Shown: piece after piece, positions 24,786-34,350 of the stretch
Numbering within the stretch: the stretch's first letter is position 1
How the letters are laid out: each line of letters begins with the position of its first letter
From: Verrucomicrobiota bacterium
GTDB lineage: Bacteria > Verrucomicrobiota > Verrucomicrobiia > Limisphaerales > Pedosphaeraceae
Direction: 5' to 3'
Length of the DNA stretch: 64,000 nt
NCBI GenBank assembly: GCA_021325145.1
Contig: JAJPHR010000097.1
Location: 29,493-93,492 of the forward strand
Notes under the pieces: model-generated
The model's database searches: none
Told to the model about the DNA's origin: nothing
The model's input: the letters and a program-made list of their open reading frames with translations, nothing else
Translations under genes and position numbers: made by a program

Positions 24786-26753
24786 CTAGTCGGGAGGAAT
24801 TACTCCCGTGCCAAGGCCTGACTTTTCTCGATGCAGAGCCAAGCTCAGGCACAGACAGGCAATGCCGACGATCACAAAGTATTTCCAAGCGGCGACCATG
24901 CGCACGGTCCAGACGGAAAGCCGCCCGAGTTCGCGTGGTTCTTTGAAAGCAAGCCATTTGGCTTCGCTTTCAGCCCGTGCCGTGATCTTGAATTCACCAG
25001 CTGGGGCGGGGACGATTGCGTCCACCCAGCGATTTTCCGCAAGCCGGGACGGCCGGACGGCCTCTGCTTTGCCGGAAGGAGAATTGGTGATTGACATGGA
25101 CACTCCAGGCTCGCCGAGGTAACCGGCGACTGGAAATTGCAGAAATGGGAAGGAACTCTTTTGCACCGGCTTGCTCTCAAATACGCTGGGTGCCTGAGAG
25201 CCGGTCCCGGCGCACGATCCCCACCAAGGTTCAACCGGCTGGTTCCTCGCGGGCGGCATGCAACCGTGCAAGGTGAAACCATGGGTAGCCGCTTCATCCG
25301 GGATGACGTTCAATGGCTTGCGGACGCAAGCCGGGAGAATTTGAAGAATGATGGGATTGCGGAGCAACTCCGCTTCGATTTGCGCGCTGTCTGGCCGCAG
25401 CCGGTAATTGCGCGGCTTGTGCAGGATCACATTGACATCGTCAGTGGCCAAGAATTCGCGGGTGGTTTTAAGCTGCATCCGCTGGAAGAATTCCCGCTCC
25501 GGAATATCGAGCCGCAAGGCGCGGTCGCAAAGCAGCCACAAACCCGCCACACAGACCAGCGCCCAACCCGCCGCCCCAACCCGCCAGAGCCACAAGCGCC
25601 CGGTTCCAAACCACAGCCGCTGGCGATACCGGGTCAGCAACAGAACCAGGCTGAAACAGCCGGTGATCATGATGAAACTCGACGTATCCATGTACCGCCA
25701 AAAAGGAAGTCCGCCGCCGGCGCCGCGCGCGTAAGCGGCAGCCATGGACTGCAACAGCACCCAGGCGCCGATTCCTAAAGTCACCTTCTCAGCGTTCAAT
25801 TGCTCCTCTTTGGAGGTGAGATAAATCCACCCGAGCAACGCCAGCGGGAATAAATTAACCGCGGCATAAGGCGGCACCACAATCCACGGCCAGGCGAGAT
25901 TGTTGCCCAGTGCAATCAGGAATTCCGCGGGCGAATGCGCTTGCAAGGCTTTGTGATGCGGAACGTCGGCCTTCAACAACAGCCCGGCGATTCCAATCAA
26001 CCCGCAAACGGCGAACGTCGGGAGATGCTTCCGCCAGGTCCGTGGCCGTTTTAACAATTCAAGCGCCGTCAGGCCGCCAACCGCGCCGCCAGCCAAAAAT
26101 CCGGAAGCTGCGGTAAACAAAACCGACACGCCCGCCAATACCCCCACCCACCATCCGACCGACCATGGCGGGTACAGGAGCATGAACCAAATCATTAGCA
26201 GGGAAAACACCAGCAGAAAATAAAACTGAGTGTACAACCCACCGCCCAGGGTGTTTTCCCAGGCGAACGGAAGCGCCAGCGCCAGCGCCAGCGGCGGCCA
26301 GATGAACGGCCAAACCTTCCGTCCCATCAACCGCGCCATGGACCAGCCCAACCCAGCCACCGTTCCGGAGTGGATGATCGCGTTGGCCGCCATTTGGAGT
26401 TGGTTGTCCCACTGTCCATTGAGCAATAACAGCGCAAGGCAATAAAGGTGGGTGAAGAAAAGCCGATGCTCATTAAGAGGATGGAACAGATCCGGCAGCG
26501 ATAGATGGCCCTCGAACCAGGGAATATATGTCCAAACTGCTTCCGCGTCCCAAGCGTCCCAGAAGGGCAACGTCGTTCCCGAGCGGCCAATCAGCCAAAG
26601 TTTCGCCCCCAAACCAACCAGGAAAAGGGAGAGCACCCATCCCAAATGCTCGCGCAAGCCGCGCCAGCGGGATGGCTTTGGTTCCGTTTTTAGATCGGCG
26701 GGAGTTATGGCCGCGTTCATGCCAAGGCTCACGCGGAGGTCCCAGGGAGACAC
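24786..26753 (-). CDS. Polytopic membrane protein, possible GT-C-type glycosyltransferase
   Basis: A 655-residue protein with about 10-11 membrane helices in residues 35-430, an extracytoplasmic region with WDAWDAEAVWTYIPWFEGH just after the first helix, then a hydrophilic domain of about 180 residues and a final helix (YFVIVGIACLCLSLAL). The WDAW..E acidic loop after helix 1 is in the place of the catalytic loop of GT-C enzymes, but I cannot confirm the family. It is upstream of the NUDIX gene on the same strand, so it may polymerise or decorate the glycan. GGAG lies 5 bases before the ATG at 26753; ATG 26720 is an alternative. Confidence 0.7.
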   Translation of the reverse strand: MSPWDLRVSLGMNAAITPADLKTEPKPSRWRGLREHLGWVLSLFLVGLGAKLWLIGRSGTTLPFWDAWDAEAVWTYIPWFEGHLSLPDLFHPLNEHRLFFTHLYCLALLLLNGQWDNQLQMAANAIIHSGTVAGLGWSMARLMGRKVWPFIWPPLALALALPFAWENTLGGGLYTQFYFLLVFSLLMIWFMLLYPPWSVGWWVGVLAGVSVLFTAASGFLAGGAVGGLTALELLKRPRTWRKHLPTFAVCGLIGIAGLLLKADVPHHKALQAHSPAEFLIALGNNLAWPWIVVPPYAAVNLFPLALLGWIYLTSKEEQLNAEKVTLGIGAWVLLQSMAAAYARGAGGGLPFWRYMDTSSFIMITGCFSLVLLLTRYRQRLWFGTGRLWLWRVGAAGWALVCVAGLWLLCDRALRLDIPEREFFQRMQLKTTREFLATDDVNVILHKPRNYRLRPDSAQIEAELLRNPIILQILPACVRKPLNVIPDEAATHGFTLHGCMPPARNQPVEPWWGSCAGTGSQAPSVFESKPVQKSSFPFLQFPVAGYLGEPGVSMSITNSPSGKAEAVRPSRLAENRWVDAIVPAPAGEFKITARAESEAKWLAFKEPRELGRLSVWTVRMVAAWKYFVIVGIACLCLSLALHREKSGLGTGVIPPD

Positions 26754-26862
26754 TCCACCGGCTGGCTCCGCAGCAAAGCTATGCTGGATTTACGGTATGG
26801 AGGACGGCTCAGCGAGTAAAGTGAATTTGCCAATGAATCAGACTCTGCTTCCTGTTTTGGTG

Positions 26863-27966
26863 CTATTGGTTTTCGACCTGCGCGTGTTCACCCGCGGAGG
26901 CATGGTAATGGGCGCTGATGATCCGCAGGCTCAGGTAGGTTTCTTTATCCTCGGGTCTTTCCGCAACCAGGCCGACAATTCCGCCACACGAGAGCATCGG
27001 CGGGCGCGGAGGGGCCACCACGAAGGTCACGAGCAGCGCCGGTTGGTCATTAACCCAAAATCCCAGCGGAAGATCGTAGCATGGCGTGCCCGGTGGCAGA
27101 TTCCACGCTGGGGCTTCCGCTGGCGCAACCTCTTTTCTCAGGAGGTCAAGATTCACTTTCACGCCGAAATGCCGCACGATTGACCAAACTGAGGGTGGGT
27201 TCACGATTTTAAGAAAGACATCATCGAGGCCGGGCGTTTGCTGAACCAGTTCAAAGTAGGACTCCAGAGCCATTGACGAACCCACCAATGCGCGTTGTTC
27301 CTTTGGGCTCAATTGCAAAGCCGTTATTCCCTTCCGCCCTTCTGCAATGTCGGCTTCGGTAAACGGCGTCCCGCGGACCCGCAATTGCCCGTGCAAGTGG
27401 TTCTGCATTATTCGGTAAATCACCGCCGCCGCTTCGTCGTGGCCGATGCCAAGGAAACCCTTATCCAGAATGACGCGCTCGCTCTTATCTTCAACCCTGG
27501 CGGATTTCGTTTCGCCGCGTGATTCCACAAAGGGGCCGACCAGCCGCAGGGTCGCCGGCGCCATCCGATGCGCAAACTCCAATTTATCCCCGGCGCCGAC
27601 GTACAAAATAGCCGGTGCGCGGGGAGGACGCGCCTTCTCTTCTGCCGTGGGCACGACGGCCTCGATGAGCAGGAGCCATTGTGTTTTCCGTCCGCCCTTT
27701 TCGAACAAAGTGAACAGCGCGGTGGCGGAGTCGCCAGGGTTCAGAGTGCCGGCCTCGCCAGGTGAGTCGATCCCTTCGATTGGAATTTTGCGCGTTCCTG
27801 CTTCCTTCACCAAAGCCGGGCACGGTGCAACCGGGGCCAGCTTGTTAAAATCCGGTTTCAACTCCGCGCCCGCGAGACAAAAGCTCATCGAAGCGATGCA
27901 CAAAGCCAGGACTGGGATATTACGCGAACGGAACATCATAAACATTCTTGGACGCAAGCGTGGCAT
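26863..27966 (-). CDS. Secreted protein of unknown function
   Basis: A 367-residue protein with an N-terminal signal peptide (hydrophobic core NIPVLALCIASMSFCLAGA). The mature part starts ELKPDFNKLAPVAPCPALVKEAGT and contains no motif I know; three scattered Cys residues (CPAL, PCYDLP, SCGGIV) could form disulfides. The mature protein has no membrane segments. GAAGG lies just before the ATG at 27966. Not clearly linked to the sugar locus 100 bp downstream. Confidence 0.6.
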   Translation of the reverse strand: MPRLRPRMFMMFRSRNIPVLALCIASMSFCLAGAELKPDFNKLAPVAPCPALVKEAGTRKIPIEGIDSPGEAGTLNPGDSATALFTLFEKGGRKTQWLLLIEAVVPTAEEKARPPRAPAILYVGAGDKLEFAHRMAPATLRLVGPFVESRGETKSARVEDKSERVILDKGFLGIGHDEAAAVIYRIMQNHLHGQLRVRGTPFTEADIAEGRKGITALQLSPKEQRALVGSSMALESYFELVQQTPGLDDVFLKIVNPPSVWSIVRHFGVKVNLDLLRKEVAPAEAPAWNLPPGTPCYDLPLGFWVNDQPALLVTFVVAPPRPPMLSCGGIVGLVAERPEDKETYLSLRIISAHYHASAGEHAQVENQ

Positions 27967-28189
27967 GAGCCTTCAACCCGCCATGGCATCGAGCGGCTCA
28001 TCGGATTCTTTCTAAGACACACGCGCTCCCCTGCTGTTCAAACAAACAGAATGGCTGTAAGAGTGGTTCGCGAGCCCGTTCGGGATACTCGCTTAGTTCC
28101 TCCGCTTCGCCCAGGCTTAACCGGGCCACGCGTCACCTCAATTAACCTTTGTTTCGCGCCGTTTTCTCAGTTATTTTAAGGAATTGCAA
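27967..28189. other. Divergent intergenic region with short hairpin pieces
   Basis: Between the secreted protein and the U32 gene, which are transcribed away from each other, so it should hold both promoters. It contains GTTCGCGAGCCCGTTCGGG and TACTCGCTTAG pieces similar to the TACTCGCTACG at 18724, suggesting a decayed repeat. No gene. Confidence 0.4.
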
Positions 28190-30838
28190 ATGGTCGGCAT
28201 TGAAACCATCTCAGTCACCGAAAACGGGAATCGCGAATCACCTTCGCGAGCTGCCGCCGTCATGCCTGAGTTGCTCGCGCCGGCGGGCGATTGGGAATGC
28301 GCCCGCGCCGCTGTGGAAAATGGCGCGGATGCGATCTACTTCGGTCTCGAACGATTCAATGCCCGGATGCGCGCCCACAATTTCACCGAGGCCGATTTGC
28401 CGAAACTGATGGAGTTCCTGCATCGCCGCGGGGTCAAAGGTTACGTCACCTTCAATACGCTGGTGTTTGCCAACGAAATGGCGGAGGCGGAGCAGTACTT
28501 GCGCGCCATCATCGCCGCCGGGGTGGATGCCGCCATCGTGCAGGACATCGGCATCTGCCGGCTCATCCGTCAACTCTCGCCCGATTTCCCCATCCACGCC
28601 TCGACTCAAATGACGGTCACCAGCGCCGGTGGAGTCGCCTTTGCGCGTGAACTGGGTTGCAACCTCGTCGTTCTCGCCCGTGAATGTTCATTGAAGGAAA
28701 TCGAAAAAATTCAATCGGTTCAGTTCGGCTCCGCGCTCCAAACCTCGCACTCCGCACTTCCCCTGGAGGTTTTTGTTCATGGCGCGTTGTGCGTAGCCTA
28801 CTCCGGCCAATGCCTGACCAGCGAGGCGCTTGGCGGACGTTCGGCCAATCGCGGAGAGTGCGCCCAGGCTTGTCGCATGCCCTATGAACTGATCTCTGAC
28901 GACAAACCGGTTCCGCTCGGAGACAAGCGTTACCTGCTCAGTCCACAGGACCTGGCGGGATTGGAAATGTTGCCCGAATTGATCCGCCTCGACCTGGCTT
29001 CGCTCAAAATCGAAGGCCGCCTTAAAACTCCGGAATATGTGGCGAACATCACCCGCATCTACCGCCAGGCGCTCGACGCGGCAACTCATCAATCTCGTAG
29101 CAGCCGACGTGAGGGGGCTCCAGCTTCTCCCCAAACGGGCGAAACCCGCTACGACCTGGAGATGGCCTTCTCGCGCGGTCTTTATACCGGCTGGTTCGGC
29201 GGCAACAACAACCAGAAACTCGTCCACGCCCGGTTCGGCAAGAAGCGTGGCGTCTATCTCGGTGAAATCCTTCGCCTCCAAGGCGAACGCATTGTCCTGA
29301 AGCTCGAGTCCCCGCTCAAGCCTGGCGACGGCATTGTTTTTGATGCCGGCCATCCGGATGAAAAAGAGGAAGGCGGCCGCGTCTATACTCTGGAAACATG
29401 CGGCAAGGAAACTTTCGTTGGGTTCGGTCGTGGCGATTTGGATTTCACTCGCATTCATGCTGGGGATCGTTTGTGGAAAACCAGCGACCCGGAACTTGAC
29501 CGCCGCATCCGCCAAACTTTCGAGGGCGATCAACCACGGTTTCGACGTCCGATTTCGATCGAAGTTCACGGCCACGCCGGAACGCCGATGACCCTGATCG
29601 CTCGCGACGAATCAGGCCACGTCACCCAAGTGAATTCCGCCATGCCGCTGGTCGTCGCGGAAAAGCAGCCGTTGAGCACGGAAAAATTGCGCGAACAATT
29701 GGGCCGCCTCGGCGGCACGCCGTTCGAACTGGGTGAATTGAAAAACCAACTCACCGGGCCCGTCATGTTGCCCGTTAGTGAGTTGAACCGCCTGCGTCGC
29801 GAAACCGTGAGCGCACTGGAAACGTTGCGCGCGCAACCCAGACGCTGGACGCTGAACCCCGCGAATCATGAAGCCCCGCCTGCAGGCGGCACAACGCTCG
29901 CAAATACGACGACCGGGAGCGTAGCCAATGTGTCCGGCTTGGCGCACGCCACACCGCCTGAGAGCGGGACTCCCTACTTTCCGAGAGCAGCCGAATTGAT
30001 CGTCCTCGTCCGCAACCTTCCCCAACTCGAAGCCGCCCTGAATTGCGGCGTGCAGACGCTCTACTGCGAATTTGAGGACCCGAAGAAATACCGCGAAGCC
30101 GTGTCCATGGTGCGTTGCGTAGGCGATTGCACCACGCCCAACCGCACCATCTGGGTCGCGCCGCCGCGCATTTTCAAAATGGGCGAGGAATGGATTCTAA
30201 AACAAGTGCGTTCATGCGACGCGGACGGTTACCTCGTTCGGAACTACGATCATTTCGAGTTCTTTGCCGGCTGTCGGCGCGTGGGCGATTTCTCGTTGAA
30301 TGTCGCCAATCGTCTCGCCGCGGATTATTTCAAGAACCGTTTCGGCCTGGAACGAGTCACGGCATCATACGATCTGAACTTCACCCAATTGGAAGCCCTG
30401 CTTCAATCCGCGCCGCCGGAATGGTTCGAGATCACGATCCACCAACACATGCCCATGTTTCACATGGAGCATTGCGTGTTTTGCGCATTTCTTTCGAGCG
30501 GCACGGATTACACGAACTGCGGACGACCTTGCGACAAACATTCGGTGAGACTCCGCGACCGCGTCGGCGCCGAGCACCCGCTCAAGGCCGACCTCGGTTG
30601 CCGAAACACCGTCTTCAACGCGCTCGCCCAGACCGGCGCGGAATACGTGGCGCGAATGATCGCCCTCGGCGCGCGGCATTTCCGCATTGAGTTTCTCACT
30701 GAGACACCGGACCAGGTTTCCCGCACGATCGCCAAGTACCGCCAGTTGCTTCGCGGCGAAATCGACGGCGCGCAACTATGGAGAGAATTGAAACTCCTCA
30801 ACCAACTTGGCGTCACGCGGGGCCAGATCGCGCATTGA
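28190..30838 (+). CDS. Two-domain peptidase U32 family protein
   Basis: An 882-residue U32-family protein, related to E. coli RlhA and YhbU-type enzymes, which act in rRNA or ubiquinone hydroxylation rather than as proteases. The first U32 domain (about residues 20-300) includes PELLAPAGDWE at the start, the VFVHGALCVAYSGQC motif and a Cys-rich RGECAQACRMPY. The second U32-like domain (about 610-870) has CVFCAFLSSGTDYTNCGRPC. AAGGA is about 9 bases before the ATG at 28190. Two stretches look inserted: residues about 303-322 are translated from a dispersed repeat (29096-29153), and about 575-600 from another hairpin-rich piece, both in linkers. Confidence 0.85.
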   Translation: MVGIETISVTENGNRESPSRAAAVMPELLAPAGDWECARAAVENGADAIYFGLERFNARMRAHNFTEADLPKLMEFLHRRGVKGYVTFNTLVFANEMAEAEQYLRAIIAAGVDAAIVQDIGICRLIRQLSPDFPIHASTQMTVTSAGGVAFARELGCNLVVLARECSLKEIEKIQSVQFGSALQTSHSALPLEVFVHGALCVAYSGQCLTSEALGGRSANRGECAQACRMPYELISDDKPVPLGDKRYLLSPQDLAGLEMLPELIRLDLASLKIEGRLKTPEYVANITRIYRQALDAATHQSRSSRREGAPASPQTGETRYDLEMAFSRGLYTGWFGGNNNQKLVHARFGKKRGVYLGEILRLQGERIVLKLESPLKPGDGIVFDAGHPDEKEEGGRVYTLETCGKETFVGFGRGDLDFTRIHAGDRLWKTSDPELDRRIRQTFEGDQPRFRRPISIEVHGHAGTPMTLIARDESGHVTQVNSAMPLVVAEKQPLSTEKLREQLGRLGGTPFELGELKNQLTGPVMLPVSELNRLRRETVSALETLRAQPRRWTLNPANHEAPPAGGTTLANTTTGSVANVSGLAHATPPESGTPYFPRAAELIVLVRNLPQLEAALNCGVQTLYCEFEDPKKYREAVSMVRCVGDCTTPNRTIWVAPPRIFKMGEEWILKQVRSCDADGYLVRNYDHFEFFAGCRRVGDFSLNVANRLAADYFKNRFGLERVTASYDLNFTQLEALLQSAPPEWFEITIHQHMPMFHMEHCVFCAFLSSGTDYTNCGRPCDKHSVRLRDRVGAEHPLKADLGCRNTVFNALAQTGAEYVARMIALGARHFRIEFLTETPDQVSRTIAKYRQLLRGEIDGAQLWRELKLLNQLGVTRGQIAH
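29096..29153. repeat. CGTAGCAGCC-type repeat inside the U32 gene
   Basis: CGTAGCAGCCGACGTGAGGG...CGCTACG matches the intergenic elements at 30861-30941 and 47918-47986. Here it is in an open frame and gives a linker rich in Ser, Arg, Pro and Gly. A rare case of this repeat inside coding sequence. Confidence 0.8.
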
Positions 30839-30860
30839 CGCTGATGACTTTTAGAAACTC

Positions 30861-30941
30861 AAATCGTAGCAGCCTACGTAAGGAGGCTCTGATTTCTCCT
30901 GCGAAAAGACTGGAGCCTCCTTATGCCGGTTGTTACGATTT
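30861..30941. repeat. CGTAGCAGCC-type inverted repeat
   Basis: AAATCGTAGCAGCCTACGTAAGGAGGCTC at the left and GAGCCTCCTTATGCCGGTTGTTACGATTT at the right pair over most of their length to make a long imperfect hairpin. It lies between the U32 gene and the histidine kinase start, and could also end U32 transcription. Confidence 0.85.
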
Positions 30942-30977
30942 GTTGAATCCGCCCAGGCACGATAATGTCACTGTGAA

Positions 30978-33494
30978 ATGAACAGCTCGTTCCGCTTTCT
31001 CCGTTTCGCGTTGTTCTGCTGCTTGTTTCTGCCGGCAGTTCCGGCCCTCCTTCCCGCTGCCGAGATGCCTTTTGAGGAACTGCGTTCGGCGGAACAAGTT
31101 CGCCGCCTCACTGCCGAGCAAGCCGCGCGACATTACCCGGTGCGACTCCGGGGCGTGTTGACTTTCTTCGATGACAGCCAGTTTTACCGCTTTATTCAGG
31201 ATGACACCGCCGGCATCTATTTCTATATGGGCGAGGGCATCAACAATCCCGGCCTCGCGGCGGGTCAGTTGGTGGAAATTGAAGGCGAAACCAACCCGGG
31301 CGAATACGCGCCCATCATCATGCCGCACCAAATTCGCATCCTGGCCCCGGGCGAATTTCCCACCGCCAAACCGGTGCCGTTCGAACAAATGGCCAGCGGG
31401 CAGGAAGACAGCCAGTTCATCGAGATTCACGGCACCGTTCGTTCGGTCCGGTTTGACGAACCCACCAAGTATTATTTGATCGATATCGCCACCGGCGGCG
31501 GGCGGCTTACCGCACTCGCCACGCAAGTGCCCGTCACTCTCAGCGACGACCTTGTGGATAGCGTCATTCGCGCTCGCGGCGTGTGCGTCACGCGCTTTAA
31601 TAAACAAAGACAGTTGTTTGACCTCCGGCTCCTGGTGCCACGTCCCACGGACCTGGTGATCGAAACGCCCGCTCCAGCCGATCCTTTCGCGGTGGCCGCC
31701 GCGCCGATTGGCAGTCTCCTGCGTTTCACGCCCGAAGGCGCCTACGGACATCGCGTTAAAGTCCAGGGCACCGTGGTTTATCATCGGACTAATGAAAACA
31801 CCCTCTACATTCAAGATGGGACGGAAGGGCTGCACGTCGAAACCAGGCTGCCCCGCCAATTGCTCCCGGGCGAAACCGTCGAGGTGCTCGGTTTTCCAGC
31901 GCGGGGAGAATACACGCCCATGATGCAGGATGCCGTGTTCCGAAAAATCGCGTCCGAACCGCCGCCCACCCCGGACGAAGTCACCGCTGACGAGGCGCTG
32001 AAAGGAACTCACGATGGACGCCTCGTGCGCATCCAGGCCACGGTGCTGGATCGGGCGCGGCACAGCCAGGAACAGTTTCTGGTCCTCGAAGCCGGCGGCT
32101 TCATCTTCCATGCCTACCTCGCCAGGAAGGGCCGAGGCGTTGACTTCGCATACCTGGAAAACGGGAGCAAAATCGCCGCCACCGGTGTTTGCGTGGTCGA
32201 GCCGGGCCCCGAATGGCATCCGGGCGCGGATTGGCGGGCCAAGTCCTTTCGTCTTCTGCTCCGCTCGGCGGGGGACATCGAAGTTCTCCAACGCCCGCCC
32301 TGGTGGACCCTGCAAAAAATGCTCTGGGCGGTTGGCCTGCTTGCGCTGGTGATGTTGACGGCGTTTGCGTGGGTAGCCGTTCTGCGCCGGCGCGTCCACG
32401 AACAAACCGGCATCATCCGCCAAAAACTCGCCGCCGAAGCCGCCTTGAAGGAACGCTATGAAGACCTCGTCGAAAACGCCAACGATATCGTCTTCACCCA
32501 CGATCTCGATGGCCGCGTTACTTCCATCAATCGAGCTGGCGAGAAACTCCTCCAGCGCCGACGCGAGGACATCGTTTCCAAAAACCTCGTGGAACTCGTC
32601 GCGGAGGAGCAGCGCGCCGCCGCCGAACAGTGGCTTGCCCAGGTCGTCAAAGGCACCGAACCGCCCACCGCTGAATGGGACTTCCTGAATGCCGCCGGTC
32701 AGCGCATCCGGCTCGATATGAACAGCCGCGTCGTCGAATCCGGCGGCAAGCGCGTCGAAGTCGAGAGCATCGCGCGCGACGTCACCGAACGCAAACGCCT
32801 GGAACGCGAAATCCTCGAAATCAGCACCCGCGAACAGCGGCGCATCGGGCACGATCTCCACGATGGCGTCTGCCAGCATCTCGCGGGCATCGCCTATCGC
32901 ACGGACATCCTCGCCGACCAACTCCAGGAAAAGGGCGTGGTCGAGTCCAGCGAAGTGGAACGGATCAGCCGCTTCCTCAATGAAGTCATCACGCAAACAC
33001 GCGGCGTGGCCCGTGGTCTGTCCCCGGCGCGCCTGGCCGAAGATGGCCTCGAAGCCGCGCTGGAGGAACTCGCCGCCAATACCAGCCGCCTGTTCAACAT
33101 CAAATGTCGCTTCGCCTGCGAAGAACCACTTCCTCCCATCGACGCCGGCGTCCTGCTGCACCTGTTTTACATCGCCCAGGAAGCCGTCTCCAACGCCGCC
33201 AAGCATGGCAACCCTTCGAACATCGCCATCTCCCTCGCGCGCGCCGGCGACCGCTTCGCCCTCACCGTTCAGGATGATGGCATCGGGTTCCAATTACCCG
33301 CGACGGGTTCCGCCGGCATGGGCATCCGCATCATGCGCTATCGCGCGCGCTTTATCGGGGCGAGTTTGGACTTGAAAAACCAGCCGGGCCATGGCACCCA
33401 AGTCACATGCGTGTTTTATTCCGCCTCGCGCGCTTCCGAGGAAGGGCTCGCCGATGAGCGAGGAAGCCGCCAGCCAGCCCCCGTCGCCAAATAA
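30978..33494 (+). CDS. NarL-family sensor histidine kinase with OB-like periplasmic sensor and PAS domain
   Basis: An 838-residue kinase. Signal peptide (1-28), then a periplasmic region of about 410 residues containing repeated OB-like units (VRLRGVLTFFDDSQFYRFIQDDTAG; VKVQGTVVYHRTNENTLYIQDGTEG; VRIQATVLDR), one membrane helix (about 450-472, MLWAVGLLALVMLTAFAWVAVL), a PAS domain (about 490-600), a HisKA_3 dimerisation region EQRRIGHDLHDGVCQH with the likely phospho-acceptor His628, and a HATPase domain (N box EAVSNAAKHG, G1 box DDGIGF). Overlaps the response-regulator start by 41 bases. The sensor ligand is unknown. Confidence 0.88.
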   Translation: MNSSFRFLRFALFCCLFLPAVPALLPAAEMPFEELRSAEQVRRLTAEQAARHYPVRLRGVLTFFDDSQFYRFIQDDTAGIYFYMGEGINNPGLAAGQLVEIEGETNPGEYAPIIMPHQIRILAPGEFPTAKPVPFEQMASGQEDSQFIEIHGTVRSVRFDEPTKYYLIDIATGGGRLTALATQVPVTLSDDLVDSVIRARGVCVTRFNKQRQLFDLRLLVPRPTDLVIETPAPADPFAVAAAPIGSLLRFTPEGAYGHRVKVQGTVVYHRTNENTLYIQDGTEGLHVETRLPRQLLPGETVEVLGFPARGEYTPMMQDAVFRKIASEPPPTPDEVTADEALKGTHDGRLVRIQATVLDRARHSQEQFLVLEAGGFIFHAYLARKGRGVDFAYLENGSKIAATGVCVVEPGPEWHPGADWRAKSFRLLLRSAGDIEVLQRPPWWTLQKMLWAVGLLALVMLTAFAWVAVLRRRVHEQTGIIRQKLAAEAALKERYEDLVENANDIVFTHDLDGRVTSINRAGEKLLQRRREDIVSKNLVELVAEEQRAAAEQWLAQVVKGTEPPTAEWDFLNAAGQRIRLDMNSRVVESGGKRVEVESIARDVTERKRLEREILEISTREQRRIGHDLHDGVCQHLAGIAYRTDILADQLQEKGVVESSEVERISRFLNEVITQTRGVARGLSPARLAEDGLEAALEELAANTSRLFNIKCRFACEEPLPPIDAGVLLHLFYIAQEAVSNAAKHGNPSNIAISLARAGDRFALTVQDDGIGFQLPATGSAGMGIRIMRYRARFIGASLDLKNQPGHGTQVTCVFYSASRASEEGLADERGSRQPAPVAK

Positions 33495-34182
33495 GCCCGC
33501 CCCTCCGCCGGCCAACTCCCCAGCGCCCGCCAAAAATCACATCTTCATCGTGGACGATCACGCGATGTTCCGCGAGGGCATGCGCCAGCTCATTGATCGC
33601 GAGCCCGACTTGACCGTGTGCGGCGACGCCGCGAACGCCACCGAAGCCCTGCAAGGCATCGCCGACACCCATCCCGACCTCGTCATCGTCGATATTTCCC
33701 TGGGCGGCGGCAGCGGCATCGATCTCATCAAAGCCATCAAGAGCCAATACGAAGACCTCCCCGTTCTCGTCGTTTCCATGCACGACGAAGCGCTCTATGC
33801 CGAACGCGCGTTGCGCGCCGGGGCCGCCGGTTACGTCATGAAACAGGAACCCTCCCGCACCGTGAAGACCGCCATTCGCAAAGTCTTTGAAGGTGGCATT
33901 CACCTCAGCGAAAAAATGACCGGCTCCGTCGTGGCCAAATTCGTACGCGGCCCCGTCAACGAACCCGGCTCGCTCCTGCAAACCCTGAGCGACCGCGAAC
34001 TCGAAGTCTTCCAGCTTCTCGGCCAGGGCAAAGGCATCCGCCAAATCGCCGCCGAGATGAACCTCTCCATCCCCACCATCAACACCTTCCGCAACCGCAT
34101 CCGCGAAAAGCTGCACCTCAAAACCTCCACCGAAGTCATGCTCCACGCCATCCAATGGGTCCGCGAAGAAGCCTCGCGGTAA
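33454..34182 (+). CDS. NarL/FixJ-family response regulator
   Basis: A 242-residue regulator with an N-terminal Pro/Ala-rich tail (1-27), a receiver domain (IFIVDDHAMFREG, phospho-acceptor Asp80 in VIVDISLGG, Lys in VMKQEPS) and a C-terminal LuxR-type helix-turn-helix (LSDRELEVFQLLGQGKGIRQIAAEMNLS). It is the cognate partner of the overlapping kinase. GAGGAAGGG lies 7 bases before the ATG at 33454; the long kinase C-terminus is due to this overlap. Targets unknown. Confidence 0.9.
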   Translation: MSEEAASQPPSPNKPAPPPANSPAPAKNHIFIVDDHAMFREGMRQLIDREPDLTVCGDAANATEALQGIADTHPDLVIVDISLGGGSGIDLIKAIKSQYEDLPVLVVSMHDEALYAERALRAGAAGYVMKQEPSRTVKTAIRKVFEGGIHLSEKMTGSVVAKFVRGPVNEPGSLLQTLSDRELEVFQLLGQGKGIRQIAAEMNLSIPTINTFRNRIREKLHLKTSTEVMLHAIQWVREEASR

Positions 34183-34350
34183 CCCCTCAGCATTTCACAA
34201 CTTTGTCCAACACGTTGTCGCCCGATTGAGCCTTGGAGCTTGGGTATTTCTTGGTCACTTGGCATTGCCATCGGTCATTCCCTGCGCTCAGGTTTGTTTG
34301 CCTTGTCCACCCCGGTAGAGCGCGTCAATCCGCGCACGTCAATCTCTCAC

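Noticed and set aside
30933..33293. 786-codon minus-strand frame opposite the histidine kinase
   Set aside because: Composition (long runs of Gly/Asp/Phe/Ala) and lack of any domain mark it as antisense shadow; the kinase motifs on the plus strand are decisive.
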